A DNA stretch of 5,062 nt from Candidatus Competibacteraceae bacterium (GTDB lineage Bacteria; Pseudomonadota; Gammaproteobacteria; Competibacterales; Competibacteraceae). Below the pieces are notes generated by a model, which was given only the letters and a program-made list of their open reading frames with translations, had not been told where the DNA came from and made no database searches. How positions within the stretch are numbered: position 1 is the stretch's first letter; every line of letters starts with the position of its first letter. The translations under genes were made by a program, and so were the position numbers. Shown piece after piece: positions 1 to 5,062 of this stretch. The stretch lies in the NCBI GenBank assembly GCA_012032855.1, contig JAAUQA010000302.1:1-5062 (forward strand). The letters are read 5' to 3'.

Positions 1-2
1 TT

Positions 3-80
3 GTAACAGGCATTTGGGATAATACAGAAATATTACCACCTGTAGAAAGCAGCTTGCAAGGATTCCGTATTCAACTGTAA
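3..80 (+). CDS. C-terminal end of an unidentified protein (5' partial)
   Basis: An open frame enters from the left edge and runs 25 codons to a TAA stop at 78-80. The visible residues include GIWDNTEILPPVESS and end in GFRIQL. I do not recognise the family. It is AT-rich like the next gene, lies 29 bp upstream of it and is on the same strand, so the two probably belong to the same Bacteroidota-like genome and perhaps to one operon. With only 25 residues this could be a chance open frame, but its clean end just before the next start supports a real gene tail. Confidence 0.45.
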   Translation, partial: VTGIWDNTEILPPVESSLQGFRIQL

Positions 81-86
81 TTTTAT

Positions 87-94
87 TAAATTTG
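87..94 (+). promoter_or_regulatory. Candidate Bacteroidota -7 promoter box (TAnnTTTG)
   Basis: The bases TAAATTTG match the Bacteroidota -7 consensus TAnnTTTG exactly and lie 15 bases before the ATG at 110. No clear TTG-type -33 element is found at the usual distance upstream, so the assignment is weak. In such AT-rich DNA the match could be chance. If real, it means the rhodanese-like gene has its own start point and a very short leader. Confidence 0.25.
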
Positions 95-109
95 AAAGAC
101 TAAACATTT

Positions 110-415
110 ATGAAAAACACTATTTTATTTTTAATTCTATTCTATAGTGCATCCCTTTTTGCTCAAAAATCTATTGATAAATTATTGAAGAAACACAATG
201 AAAATAGTATCCCTTACATTTCGCCTCAAGAATTAGCAATACCAAAAACAAACCTTATTTTATTAGACTCCAGAGAACTAAAAGAATACAACACAAGCCA
301 TTTAAAAAATGCAATTCACGTAGGCTATGATCATTTTAATATAGATAGCGTACTTAAAAAAATACCAATAAAACCACTAAATGTCAATCATAATTTCAAA
401 CTGGACCCTGTGTGA
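110..415 (+). CDS. Exported rhodanese-like protein, truncated before its catalytic loop
   Basis: The 101-residue product begins with a clear Sec signal peptide: MKN, a hydrophobic core ILFLILFYSASLF, and a likely signal peptidase I cut after Ala18 (LFA|QK). Residues 50-76 carry the first half of a rhodanese fold: LLDSRE at 51-56, EY at 59-60, H64 and the AIHVGYDHF segment. In intact relatives this is followed by the VYCSxGxRS-type active-site loop with the persulfide-forming cysteine and another 50 or so residues. Here the sequence departs from the family at about residue 87 (base 368 onward) and stops at 413-415; there is no cysteine at all. The other two forward frames also do not continue the domain, so a simple frameshift does not explain it. 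The break coincides with the move from AT-rich to GC-richer DNA. As it stands it cannot be a sulfurtransferase. Rhodanese identity of the N-terminal part is fairly secure; the last 15 or so residues are probably foreign. Confidence 0.7.
   Translation: MKNTILFLILFYSASLFAQKSIDKLLKKHNENSIPYISPQELAIPKTNLILLDSRELKEYNTSHLKNAIHVGYDHFNIDSVLKKIPIKPLNVNHNFKLDPV
368..415. other. Composition junction: Bacteroidota-like DNA to proteobacterial DNA
   Basis: Rhodanese homology fades near 368. The sequence stays AT-rich to about 403, then becomes GC-richer from the GGACCCTGTGTGAAACG segment onward. The junction itself has TTTCA (395-399) and TGAAA (412-416) as a short inverted pair, which could be the trace of an insertion element end but is too short to prove it. 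A contig chimera is the leading reading. Confidence 0.6.
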
Positions 416-468
416 AACGCCCCATCACAACGCTTGATTTGCGCTGCCAATGAAACGCTTAGCACATT

Positions 469-480
469 CCAAAGACTTGG
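469..480. promoter_or_regulatory. Short palindrome CCAA-AGAC-TTGG before the kinase start (possible operator)
   Basis: A perfect 4-bp inverted repeat (CCAA/TTGG) around AGAC ends 12 bases before the kinase ATG and touches its weak ribosome binding site GGGG (479-482). It shares the core GTCTTT/AAAGAC with a palindrome before the GntR gene (2191-2202). This is a possible regulator site, but arms this short arise often by chance. Confidence 0.15.
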
Positions 481-492
481 GGTAGATATTCC

Positions 493-921
493 ATGCGCGC
501 CTTCGTGCTCGGCAACTACATGAACGCCAACTTTTTATATGTGGATCGTTTGCCGGTAGCCGGCGAATCCCTGGCGGCGACTCGTCACTTTCAGGAACAT
601 GGTGGTAAGGGCTTGAACCTTGCCGTGGGGTTACATCGTTTGGGCGTTACGGTAGATCTGCTGATGGCGGTGGGACAGGACGAAGCGGGTAAAGCCGTGA
701 CGCGCCGACTTGCAGAGGAGGGTATTAACACGGATTGGGTTCTGACACTGGGACCGACTTCCGGCTATGGAGTAGGTTTTATCGCGCCGGACGGTCGCAA
801 TTTCCTGGCGGCCCATCTTGGCGCAAACGCGCTGTTGAATTCTGACCACGTGAATCAGGCGTGTAAGGTTTTCTTCGCTGCCGATTGGGTAGTGGCTCAG
901 TTTGAAATCCGGATCCGGTGA
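493..921 (+). CDS. N-terminal fragment of the PfkB-family kinase
   Basis: This is the frame as it stands before the first frameshift, 142 residues. The ATG at 493 is preceded by a weak GGGG (479-482) with a spacing of 10 bases. MRAFVLGNYMNANFLYVDRLP is the standard opening of a ribokinase-like protein, followed by GGKG at 37-40. It ends artificially: only the last three residues (RIR) are out of frame, and the TGA at 919-921 overlaps the start of the second fragment. It lacks the ATP-binding half, so it would be inactive alone. Confidence 0.8.
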   Translation: MRAFVLGNYMNANFLYVDRLPVAGESLAATRHFQEHGGKGLNLAVGLHRLGVTVDLLMAVGQDEAGKAVTRRLAEEGINTDWVLTLGPTSGYGVGFIAPDGRNFLAAHLGANALLNSDHVNQACKVFFAADWVVAQFEIRIR

Positions 922-1412
922 TCCTCAATGCCTTCCAATGGGCTCGCCGACTCGGCAAACGAACCTACCTGAATCCCTCCCCGTGGCGTCGAATTGATAA
1001 CGAGTTGCTGGCACTGACCGATGTACTGGTGGTCAACGCTACTGAAGCGGCGCAGCTGTTTAGTCAGCCTGTTCTGGAGACCATGACGCGCGACGAGTGG
1101 GTGGAGCAACTGCCCGATCTGGCAATGCGTATTGGTTGGGATGGTGGGCTGCTAGTGATCACCTTGGCGGATAGGGGTTGCGTCGCTCTTGATAGGGCGG
1201 GCCAACTCGTGAGTCAGCCCGCCTACCGAATTGGTCAGATCGACGCTACCGGTGCTGGCGATGCTTTTGGTAGTGGATTGGTGTGGTCGCTACTGCAAGG
1301 CTTGCCCCTGATTGACTCTTTGCGGATCGGCAACGTCTGTGGAGCGCTCATCGCTGCTCGCGAAGGAATTCTTGATGGTTTACCCCGCGCGCCGAGGTCG
1401 AGGCTTTTATGA
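918..1412 (+). CDS. C-terminal fragment of the PfkB-family kinase
   Basis: This is the frame between the two frameshifts, 164 residues, opening at a GTG (918) that is probably an internal valine codon and not a true start: no ribosome binding site precedes it and the family continues straight through. It carries NPSPWRRID, the helix VVNATEAAQLF, and the second PfkB signature with catalytic GAGD. The last eight residues or so (APRSRLL) are out of frame because of the second lost base near 1383-1386. The final bases overlap the convergent GntR gene. Confidence 0.8.
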   Translation: MILNAFQWARRLGKRTYLNPSPWRRIDNELLALTDVLVVNATEAAQLFSQPVLETMTRDEWVEQLPDLAMRIGWDGGLLVITLADRGCVALDRAGQLVSQPAYRIGQIDATGAGDAFGSGLVWSLLQGLPLIDSLRIGNVCGALIAAREGILDGLPRAPRSRLL

Positions 1413-2174
1413 CTGCTGCCGTTCCAGGTTAAGCGTCACACGGTATGCATAGGCATCGCCGCGAAACGTACCCTCGACATATTCAATCATCTGTCCGGAA
1501 GTGTTGTAAGTCTTGCGTTTCATGAGCAGACACGGGCCAGGTTCGTCGAACTCGAACACCTCAGTCTCGGCGTCGGAACTCATGACGGCCTCAATCGTTT
1601 GCTCGCCACGGGTCAAGGCAATGCCACAACGATCATAAATATATTGGTATACCGAACCCGCCACATCCCAATCGGCAAGCTCAGGAGCAGCAGTCAGGTC
1701 ATACCAGGCGACTTCCCGCGACAGTGGCGTGCCATCCCCCAGCCGTACCCGCACTAGGCGCAGAAATTGAGCCGTGGTGGGGCGTTCGAACAGCGACGAC
1801 AGGGTGCGATCCATCACGATTTCCCGTTCCAGCAAGCGGGTAGAGGGCTCCATCCCCAGCTCCCGCATTTCCTCAGTGAAACCCTTGAGACGCCCCAGGT
1901 TGGGTGACAAACGCGGCGGCGCTTTGACGGCCACGCCGGCGCGGCCGTGGGTGGACAAGTAGTCCTTGGCACGCAACTCGTCGTAGGCCCGCCGCACGGT
2001 TGTGCGGCTGAGTTGCAGTTTCTCGGCCAGCACCCGTTCGGAAGGTAGGCTTTGCCCGGTGACAATCTTTCCCGATTCAATAAGCTGGGTAAGTTTCTGT
2101 GCCACTTGCAGGTAGCTGGGCTCGGCCATCTCGCGGTCGGGGGTCAACTGCTCAATCAGGTGTTCTGCTTTCAT
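1407..2174 (-). CDS. GntR/HutC-family transcriptional regulator with UTRA ligand domain
   Basis: This is a 255-residue DNA-binding regulator. Residues 20-85 form the GntR winged helix-turn-helix: SYLQVAQKLTQLIESG, then the hallmark LPSERVLAEKLQLSRTTVRRAYDEL, then the wing YLSTHGRAGVAV. Residues 95-248 fit the UTRA ligand-binding domain, with FTEEMRELGMEPSTRLLE at its start and YVEGTFRGDAYAYRVTL at its end. This arrangement and length are typical of the HutC subfamily, whose ligands are sugars, sugar phosphates or amino-acid derivatives. The ATG at 2174 has GAGTGA about 6 bases upstream as a weak ribosome binding site. The gene converges on the sugar kinase, overlapping its end by 6 bp as read or 26 bp if the kinase is repaired, and it follows the radical SAM gene by 56 bp. 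Control of the kinase and itself is a reasonable inference, not shown. Family call is firm; ligand unknown. Confidence 0.93.
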   Translation of the reverse strand: MKAEHLIEQLTPDREMAEPSYLQVAQKLTQLIESGKIVTGQSLPSERVLAEKLQLSRTTVRRAYDELRAKDYLSTHGRAGVAVKAPPRLSPNLGRLKGFTEEMRELGMEPSTRLLEREIVMDRTLSSLFERPTTAQFLRLVRVRLGDGTPLSREVAWYDLTAAPELADWDVAGSVYQYIYDRCGIALTRGEQTIEAVMSSDAETEVFEFDEPGPCLLMKRKTYNTSGQMIEYVEGTFRGDAYAYRVTLNLERQQS

Positions 2175-2190
2175 GGGCGATCACTCATCA

Positions 2191-2202
2191 GTCTGGAAAG
2201 AC
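2191..2202. promoter_or_regulatory. Candidate GntR/HutC operator GTCT-N4-AGAC before the regulator gene
   Basis: GTCTGGAAAGAC is a perfect 4-bp inverted repeat with a 4-base spacer, lying 17-28 bases upstream of the regulator's ATG, a position suited to autoregulation. Several HutC-type regulators (NagR/DasR, PhnF) bind sites built around GTCTAGAC; this one has the same half-sites but a wider gap. The resemblance is suggestive only. Confidence 0.22.
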
Positions 2203-2230
2203 AAACGATGGAGTTTGGAGTTTATCCCTG

Positions 2231-3580
2231 TTAACCCTCGCTTTCCAACCACCGTTTGCGGGCACGCCCTTTCAAGCGCTTGAGAGAATAGGCCGTGACC
2301 GCCTGAGGCGAGTTCGGCGTTTCGTCAAACTGCCCGGTCAGGGGTCGCCAAAGCCGTTTGCCGCTTGGAGTCGGTATGACGACCGGCTGCAGTATGTACT
2401 CATCCCGTTTGGCATTGTGCAGACACATGGATACGGGACCCTGCTGCGTCATGGTTTTGAATACGCAGGCATGGATGCGTTCGGCATCCAACGACCCGGC
2501 ATCCATGAAATTGTGGATGAAAAAGGATAGCGTGTGAACGCGTCCTCTGGCGGCCCATAAATCCCGTTTCATGCGCCAAAGCTTGCTGATCCCCCAACCG
2601 AACACGGACCAGAAATGGCGTGGCTGAGTAGCCAGCCACCCAGCAAATCTAAGCACGGTCCGATAGGGACGGGCACGATCTAAGGTTAGATGAGCGGTGG
2701 CCGTTTGTAGCCGACCGATAAACTCTGCATCATCCAACAGATCGTACAAGTTGCCATTCACCGCTAGGCATAGGCCATAGCGATTGCAAGCCGGATGACC
2801 GGTTAAGGAACCGGAAAAATTGATTGTCGCTGCTGCCCCTAACTGAATCTGCTCGGTGACGCTATCCGGCGTAATCAGCACATCGCGCTGCCCTGCGACA
2901 CCGCGTCCGGTATCCGCTTGCAATTGAAACGAAACTGTCCTGACCTTGCCCGCGTTGTGCTGGAAGAAGCGCACCAGACCAGGAATTTCGTGAAAATTGC
3001 CCTGATGGATCGTGGCGTTAAAAAAGACTGAAATCGGCAAACCTACCGCACGATCAATATAGCGCTGGCGCAGCGCATTCAATTCAACTTCGCTGGCGTA
3101 GCCTTTGAGTTGCTGAGTGGTATCGATATGAAACGCGATATCCATCAAACCAGCAGCGGCTAATGCTTCTAGCAAAGAACGAGTCACCCGCTTGCCGTTA
3201 GTCATGAGCGTCGGCCGCATTCCAAGTGCCCGAAGTCGTCTTACGATAGCCAACAACTCTTGCTTGTCCCTCAGAGTCGGTTCGCCGCCGCTGATCTGGA
3301 CATCGGTGTTTTTTCCATAATACTGATCAATCAGGTCAATCCGCCGCCAGATTTCCGCCAACGGAATATCATGAACTGCTTCGGAATGTTCGGATAAATA
3401 GCAAAGCGTACAATCCAGATTGCAGCGTTGGGTAATCTCTAACGCCACGCAACCGATGGGCCAGCGGCTACCCATTTGCTGATTGGGGCTCCAGCAACCA
3501 GCGGCCTGCATAGCTTGACGTGCCTTAAGCAAGCGGTCAGATTCGGTCATCGCTGGGGAATCGGGCTGTTCTGCGGCCAA
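2231..3580 (-). CDS. Radical SAM protein, COG1964/MJ0619-like, with extra C-terminal cysteines
   Basis: This intact protein has 449 residues if started at the TTG at 3580, or 439 from the ATG at 3550 (MTESDRLL), which I slightly prefer. A stop lies in frame just upstream of the TTG, and neither start has a strong ribosome binding site. The radical SAM cluster motif CxxxCxxC is C53-C57-C60 (ITQRCNLDCTLCY), followed by the SAM-binding GGE motif ISGGEPTLR (98-104) and MTNGK (126-130). A second set of cysteines, C265 and C271 (HPACNRYGLC) plus C372 and C386 (ERIHACVF...GPVSMC), could bind an additional iron-sulfur cluster. The HPxC segment and the FMDA-LD-ERI-x-x-C layout recall the COG1964 family, which includes the archaeal pterin methyltransferase MJ0619. 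The reaction and substrate here are unknown. It is transcribed toward the GntR gene and may share its mRNA; upstream it is divergent from hsdR. Radical SAM membership is certain, subfamily assignment moderate. Confidence 0.9.
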   Translation of the reverse strand: MAAEQPDSPAMTESDRLLKARQAMQAAGCWSPNQQMGSRWPIGCVALEITQRCNLDCTLCYLSEHSEAVHDIPLAEIWRRIDLIDQYYGKNTDVQISGGEPTLRDKQELLAIVRRLRALGMRPTLMTNGKRVTRSLLEALAAAGLMDIAFHIDTTQQLKGYASEVELNALRQRYIDRAVGLPISVFFNATIHQGNFHEIPGLVRFFQHNAGKVRTVSFQLQADTGRGVAGQRDVLITPDSVTEQIQLGAAATINFSGSLTGHPACNRYGLCLAVNGNLYDLLDDAEFIGRLQTATAHLTLDRARPYRTVLRFAGWLATQPRHFWSVFGWGISKLWRMKRDLWAARGRVHTLSFFIHNFMDAGSLDAERIHACVFKTMTQQGPVSMCLHNAKRDEYILQPVVIPTPSGKRLWRPLTGQFDETPNSPQAVTAYSLKRLKGRARKRWLESEG

Positions 3581-3711
3581 GTCACGCTAGCCGTGAATTC
3601 CCCAAAGTGGAACCTTGCGAATGAGCAAAGTAAGAATTGACTGTAGTCTATGGTATTTTCACCACGGTCATATGGCGGTAAAGCGCGTATCTGCATACCC
3701 TAGAATAATCT
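3581..3711. promoter_or_regulatory. Divergent intergenic region between the radical SAM gene and hsdR
   Basis: These 131 bp must hold the start signals of both divergent genes. I find no sigma-70 promoter with good elements at correct spacing. TTGACT (3637-3642) resembles a -35 box on the + strand but has no matching -10 at 16-18 bases. TAGAAT (3701-3706) resembles a -10 box but lies so close to the hsdR ATG that it would give a nearly leaderless transcript. No open frame or RNA gene is apparent in it. Confidence 0.4.
3582..3596. repeat. Inverted repeat TCACG-N5-CGTGA at the radical SAM gene start
   Basis: Perfect 5-bp arms flank CTAGC, one base upstream of the TTG codon at 3580. If translation starts at the ATG at 3550 the repeat falls in the 5' leader or promoter and could be an operator or a small hairpin. 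If TTG is used, it would cover the ribosome binding region. No function can be assigned. Confidence 0.3.
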
Positions 3712-5062
3712 ATGATTGAGCAAGAAATCGAACAAGCGCTGATCGAAAAACTGGGCGATCTCAAATACACCTACCGCCCGGACATCCGCGACCGCGTCGT
3801 GTTGGAGCACAACTTCCGTGAGAAGTTCGAGACCCTCAACCGGGTCCATTTGACCGACAACGAGTTTCACCGCTTGCAAGAGCAGATCATCACCCCGGAC
3901 GTTTTCGCCGCTGCCCGGCATCTGCGCGAGCGCCATAGTTTCGAGCGCGACGACGGCACACCGCTTTACTACACCTTGGTCAACATCAAGGACTGGTGCA
4001 AGAACAGCTTTGAAGTGGTCAACCAACTGCGCATCAACACCGACAACAGTCACCATCGTTATGATGTGATCCTGCTCATCAACGGCGTGCCGGTAGTGCA
4101 GATCGAGCTGAAAACGCTGGCTATCAGCCCACGCCGGGCGATGCAGCAGATTGTCGATTACAAGAACGACTCTGGCAACGGCTACAGCAAAACTCTGCTC
4201 TGTTTTCTACAACTGTTCATTGTTAGCAACCGCAGCGATACCTGGTACTTCGCCAATAACAACAGCCGCCACTTTAGCTTCAACGCCGACGAGCGATTTT
4301 TGCCGCTCTACCAATTCGCCGACGAGGCCAACAAGAAAATCACCCATTTGGACGGTTTCGCTAAGAAATTCCTCGCCAAGTGCACGCTAGGTGCGATGAT
4401 CAGCCGCTACACCGTGCTGGTGGCCAGCGAGCAGAAATTGCTGATGATGCGCCCCTATCAGATCTATGCTGTTAAGGCGATTGTCGAGTGCATTCACCAA
4501 AACTGCGGCAACGGCTACATCTGGCATACCACCGGCAGCGGCAAGACCCTCACCTCTTTCAAAGCCTCTACCCTGCTCAAGGACAACCCGGACATCGATA
4601 AATGTCTGTTCGTGGTGGACCGCAAAGACCTCGATAGGCAGACGCGGGAAGAATTCAACAAATTCCAGGAGGGCTGCGTCGAGGAGAACACTAACACCGA
4701 AACCCTGGTGCGACGGCTGCTTTCCGACGACTACGCCGACAAGGTGATCGTCACCACTATCCAGAAGCTCGGCCTGGCGCTTGATGGCAGCAACAAGCGT
4801 AACTACAAGGAGCGGCTGGAACCGTTGCGCCATCAGCGCATGGTGTTCATCTTCGACGAATGCCACCGCTCGCAATTCGGCGAGAACCACAAGGCCATCA
4901 AGGCGTTTTTCCCCAATGCCCAGTTGTTCGGCTTCACCGGTACGCCGATCTTCGACGAAAACGCCAGCTATCAGCAGATCGAAGGCCAGCAAGCGTCCTA
5001 CAAAACCACGGCGGACATCTTCCAGCAGCAATTGCATGCCTACACGATCACCCACGCCATCG
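3712..5062 (+). CDS. hsdR: Type I restriction endonuclease subunit R, EcoR124I-like (3' partial)
   Basis: An uninterrupted frame of 450 codons runs off the right edge; EcoR124I HsdR is about 1,040 residues, so under half is present. HsdR is the motor and nuclease subunit that joins HsdM and HsdS to translocate and cut unmodified DNA. The N-terminal nuclease domain shows D118, E132-L-K134 and Q146-x3-Y150; the gaps D-14-E-2-K and K-12-Q match those I recall for EcoR124I. The helicase part follows: Walker A TTGSGKT (273-279, Lys278), VVDRKDLDRQ (301-310), the DEAD-like box DECH (382-385) and FTGTP (408-412). The ATG is the first in frame, directly after an in-frame TAA at 3706-3708; no good ribosome binding site precedes it. 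Third codon positions are richer in G/C than in the radical SAM gene, hinting at a different history, as is common for mobile defence loci. hsdM and hsdS are not in the window and would be expected to the right if the system is complete. Confidence 0.95.
   Translation, partial: MIEQEIEQALIEKLGDLKYTYRPDIRDRVVLEHNFREKFETLNRVHLTDNEFHRLQEQIITPDVFAAARHLRERHSFERDDGTPLYYTLVNIKDWCKNSFEVVNQLRINTDNSHHRYDVILLINGVPVVQIELKTLAISPRRAMQQIVDYKNDSGNGYSKTLLCFLQLFIVSNRSDTWYFANNNSRHFSFNADERFLPLYQFADEANKKITHLDGFAKKFLAKCTLGAMISRYTVLVASEQKLLMMRPYQIYAVKAIVECIHQNCGNGYIWHTTGSGKTLTSFKASTLLKDNPDIDKCLFVVDRKDLDRQTREEFNKFQEGCVEENTNTETLVRRLLSDDYADKVIVTTIQKLGLALDGSNKRNYKERLEPLRHQRMVFIFDECHRSQFGENHKAIKAFFPNAQLFGFTGTPIFDENASYQQIEGQQASYKTTADIFQQQLHAYTITHAI

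Larger units (their letters stand above)
493..1432 (+). pseudogene. PfkB/ribokinase-family sugar kinase, full extent, with two 1-base frameshifts
   Basis: Read across three frames this is one complete PfkB-family kinase, an ATP-dependent cytoplasmic enzyme that phosphorylates a sugar or nucleoside hydroxyl. The first frame supplies the substrate-side signature HGGKGLNLAVGLHRLG (GGKG at residues 37-40). The second frame supplies LNPSPWR, VVNATEAA and the ATP/anion-hole signature DATGAGDAFGSG (1242-1277), whose GAGD aspartate (1260-1262) is the catalytic base. Adding one C to CC at 909-910 turns EIRIR-stop into QFEIPDPVILNAF, the usual continuation in this family. Adding one base in the C-run at 1383-1386 turns the odd ending RAPRSRLL into RAEVEAFMTAAVPG and a TAA at 1430-1432. 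The repaired protein would be about 313 residues, normal for the family. Two losses, both in C-runs, suggest homopolymer sequencing error, though a genuine pseudogene is possible. The exact substrate cannot be told from sequence; ribokinase-like is as far as I would go. Confidence 0.85.

Noticed and set aside
395..416. TTTCA/TGAAA pair at the junction as an insertion-sequence end
   Set aside because: Five-base arms are too short, no transposase fragment or target duplication is present, and I cannot match it to a known element without a search.
450..485. Eleven-residue open frame ATG...TAG just upstream of the kinase
   Set aside because: It could be imagined as a leader peptide, but it has no ribosome binding site, no runs of a regulatory codon and no attenuator hairpin after it.
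905..921. Programmed ribosomal frameshift in the kinase
   Set aside because: There is no slippery heptamer or downstream structure at the site, and a second independent frameshift near the end of the same gene makes base loss in C-runs far more likely.
1391..1405. GCC-N8-GGC plus T-run near the kinase/gntR ends as a terminator
   Set aside because: Only three base pairs form at the ends of the stem, and the sequence is coding on both strands.
2099..2530. Plus-strand open frame of 143 codons across the gntR/radical SAM gap
   Set aside because: It overlaps two genes with clear families on the other strand; its Arg/Gly/Pro-rich product looks like a shadow.
3700..4056. Minus-strand open frame of 118 codons over the hsdR start
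   Set aside because: It is antisense to the well-supported HsdR N-terminus, and the product has no recognisable domain.
4387..5055. Long minus-strand open frame (222 codons) opposite hsdR
   Set aside because: It lies wholly antisense to a frame with complete HsdR nuclease and helicase motifs; its Val/Leu/Asp-rich product is the usual mirror of a GC-rich coding strand.

Overview
The window joins two very different kinds of DNA. Positions 1 to about 403 are AT-rich (about 28% G+C by hand count over the first 400 bases). They have AAA/AAT/TTA-rich codons, a typical Bacteroidota-style secreted protein and a TAnnTTTG -7 box, so this part looks like a flavobacterium or a relative. From about 404 to the end the G+C is clearly higher (mid-fifties by eye), and all genes look proteobacterial, most likely gamma or beta. 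The abrupt change falls inside or just after a rhodanese-like gene that loses its catalytic half. A chimeric metagenomic contig is the simplest explanation; a real insertion or transfer boundary is the alternative.

Layout: (1) 3-80, the last 25 codons of an unrecognised + strand gene. (2) 110-415, a truncated exported rhodanese-like protein. (3) 493-1432, a PfkB/ribokinase-family sugar kinase on the + strand, broken by two apparent single-base losses, both in C-runs; restoring one base at each gives a normal kinase of about 313 residues. (4) 1407-2174, minus strand, an intact GntR/HutC-type regulator with a UTRA ligand domain, convergent with the kinase. (5) 2231-3580, minus strand, an intact radical SAM protein with extra conserved-looking cysteines, resembling the COG1964/MJ0619-type family; the regulator gene lies 56 bp downstream on the same strand. 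(6) 3712 to the window end, + strand, the first 450 residues of a type I restriction endonuclease subunit (HsdR, EcoR124I-like) with nuclease and helicase motifs intact so far.

Working together: the regulator and kinase may form a small sugar or nucleoside utilisation unit, with the regulator sensing a kinase substrate or product. This is inference from position only. The radical SAM gene may share a transcript with the regulator. HsdR is divergent from that group and belongs to a restriction-modification locus that continues to the right; no hsdM or hsdS is visible here. No tRNA, rRNA, CRISPR array, complete insertion sequence or convincing intrinsic terminator was found. No stretch longer than about 135 bp lacks a gene. 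I see no clearly new multi-gene system. The most useful points are the junction at about 368-415, the two repairable frameshifts, and the functionally unassigned radical SAM protein.
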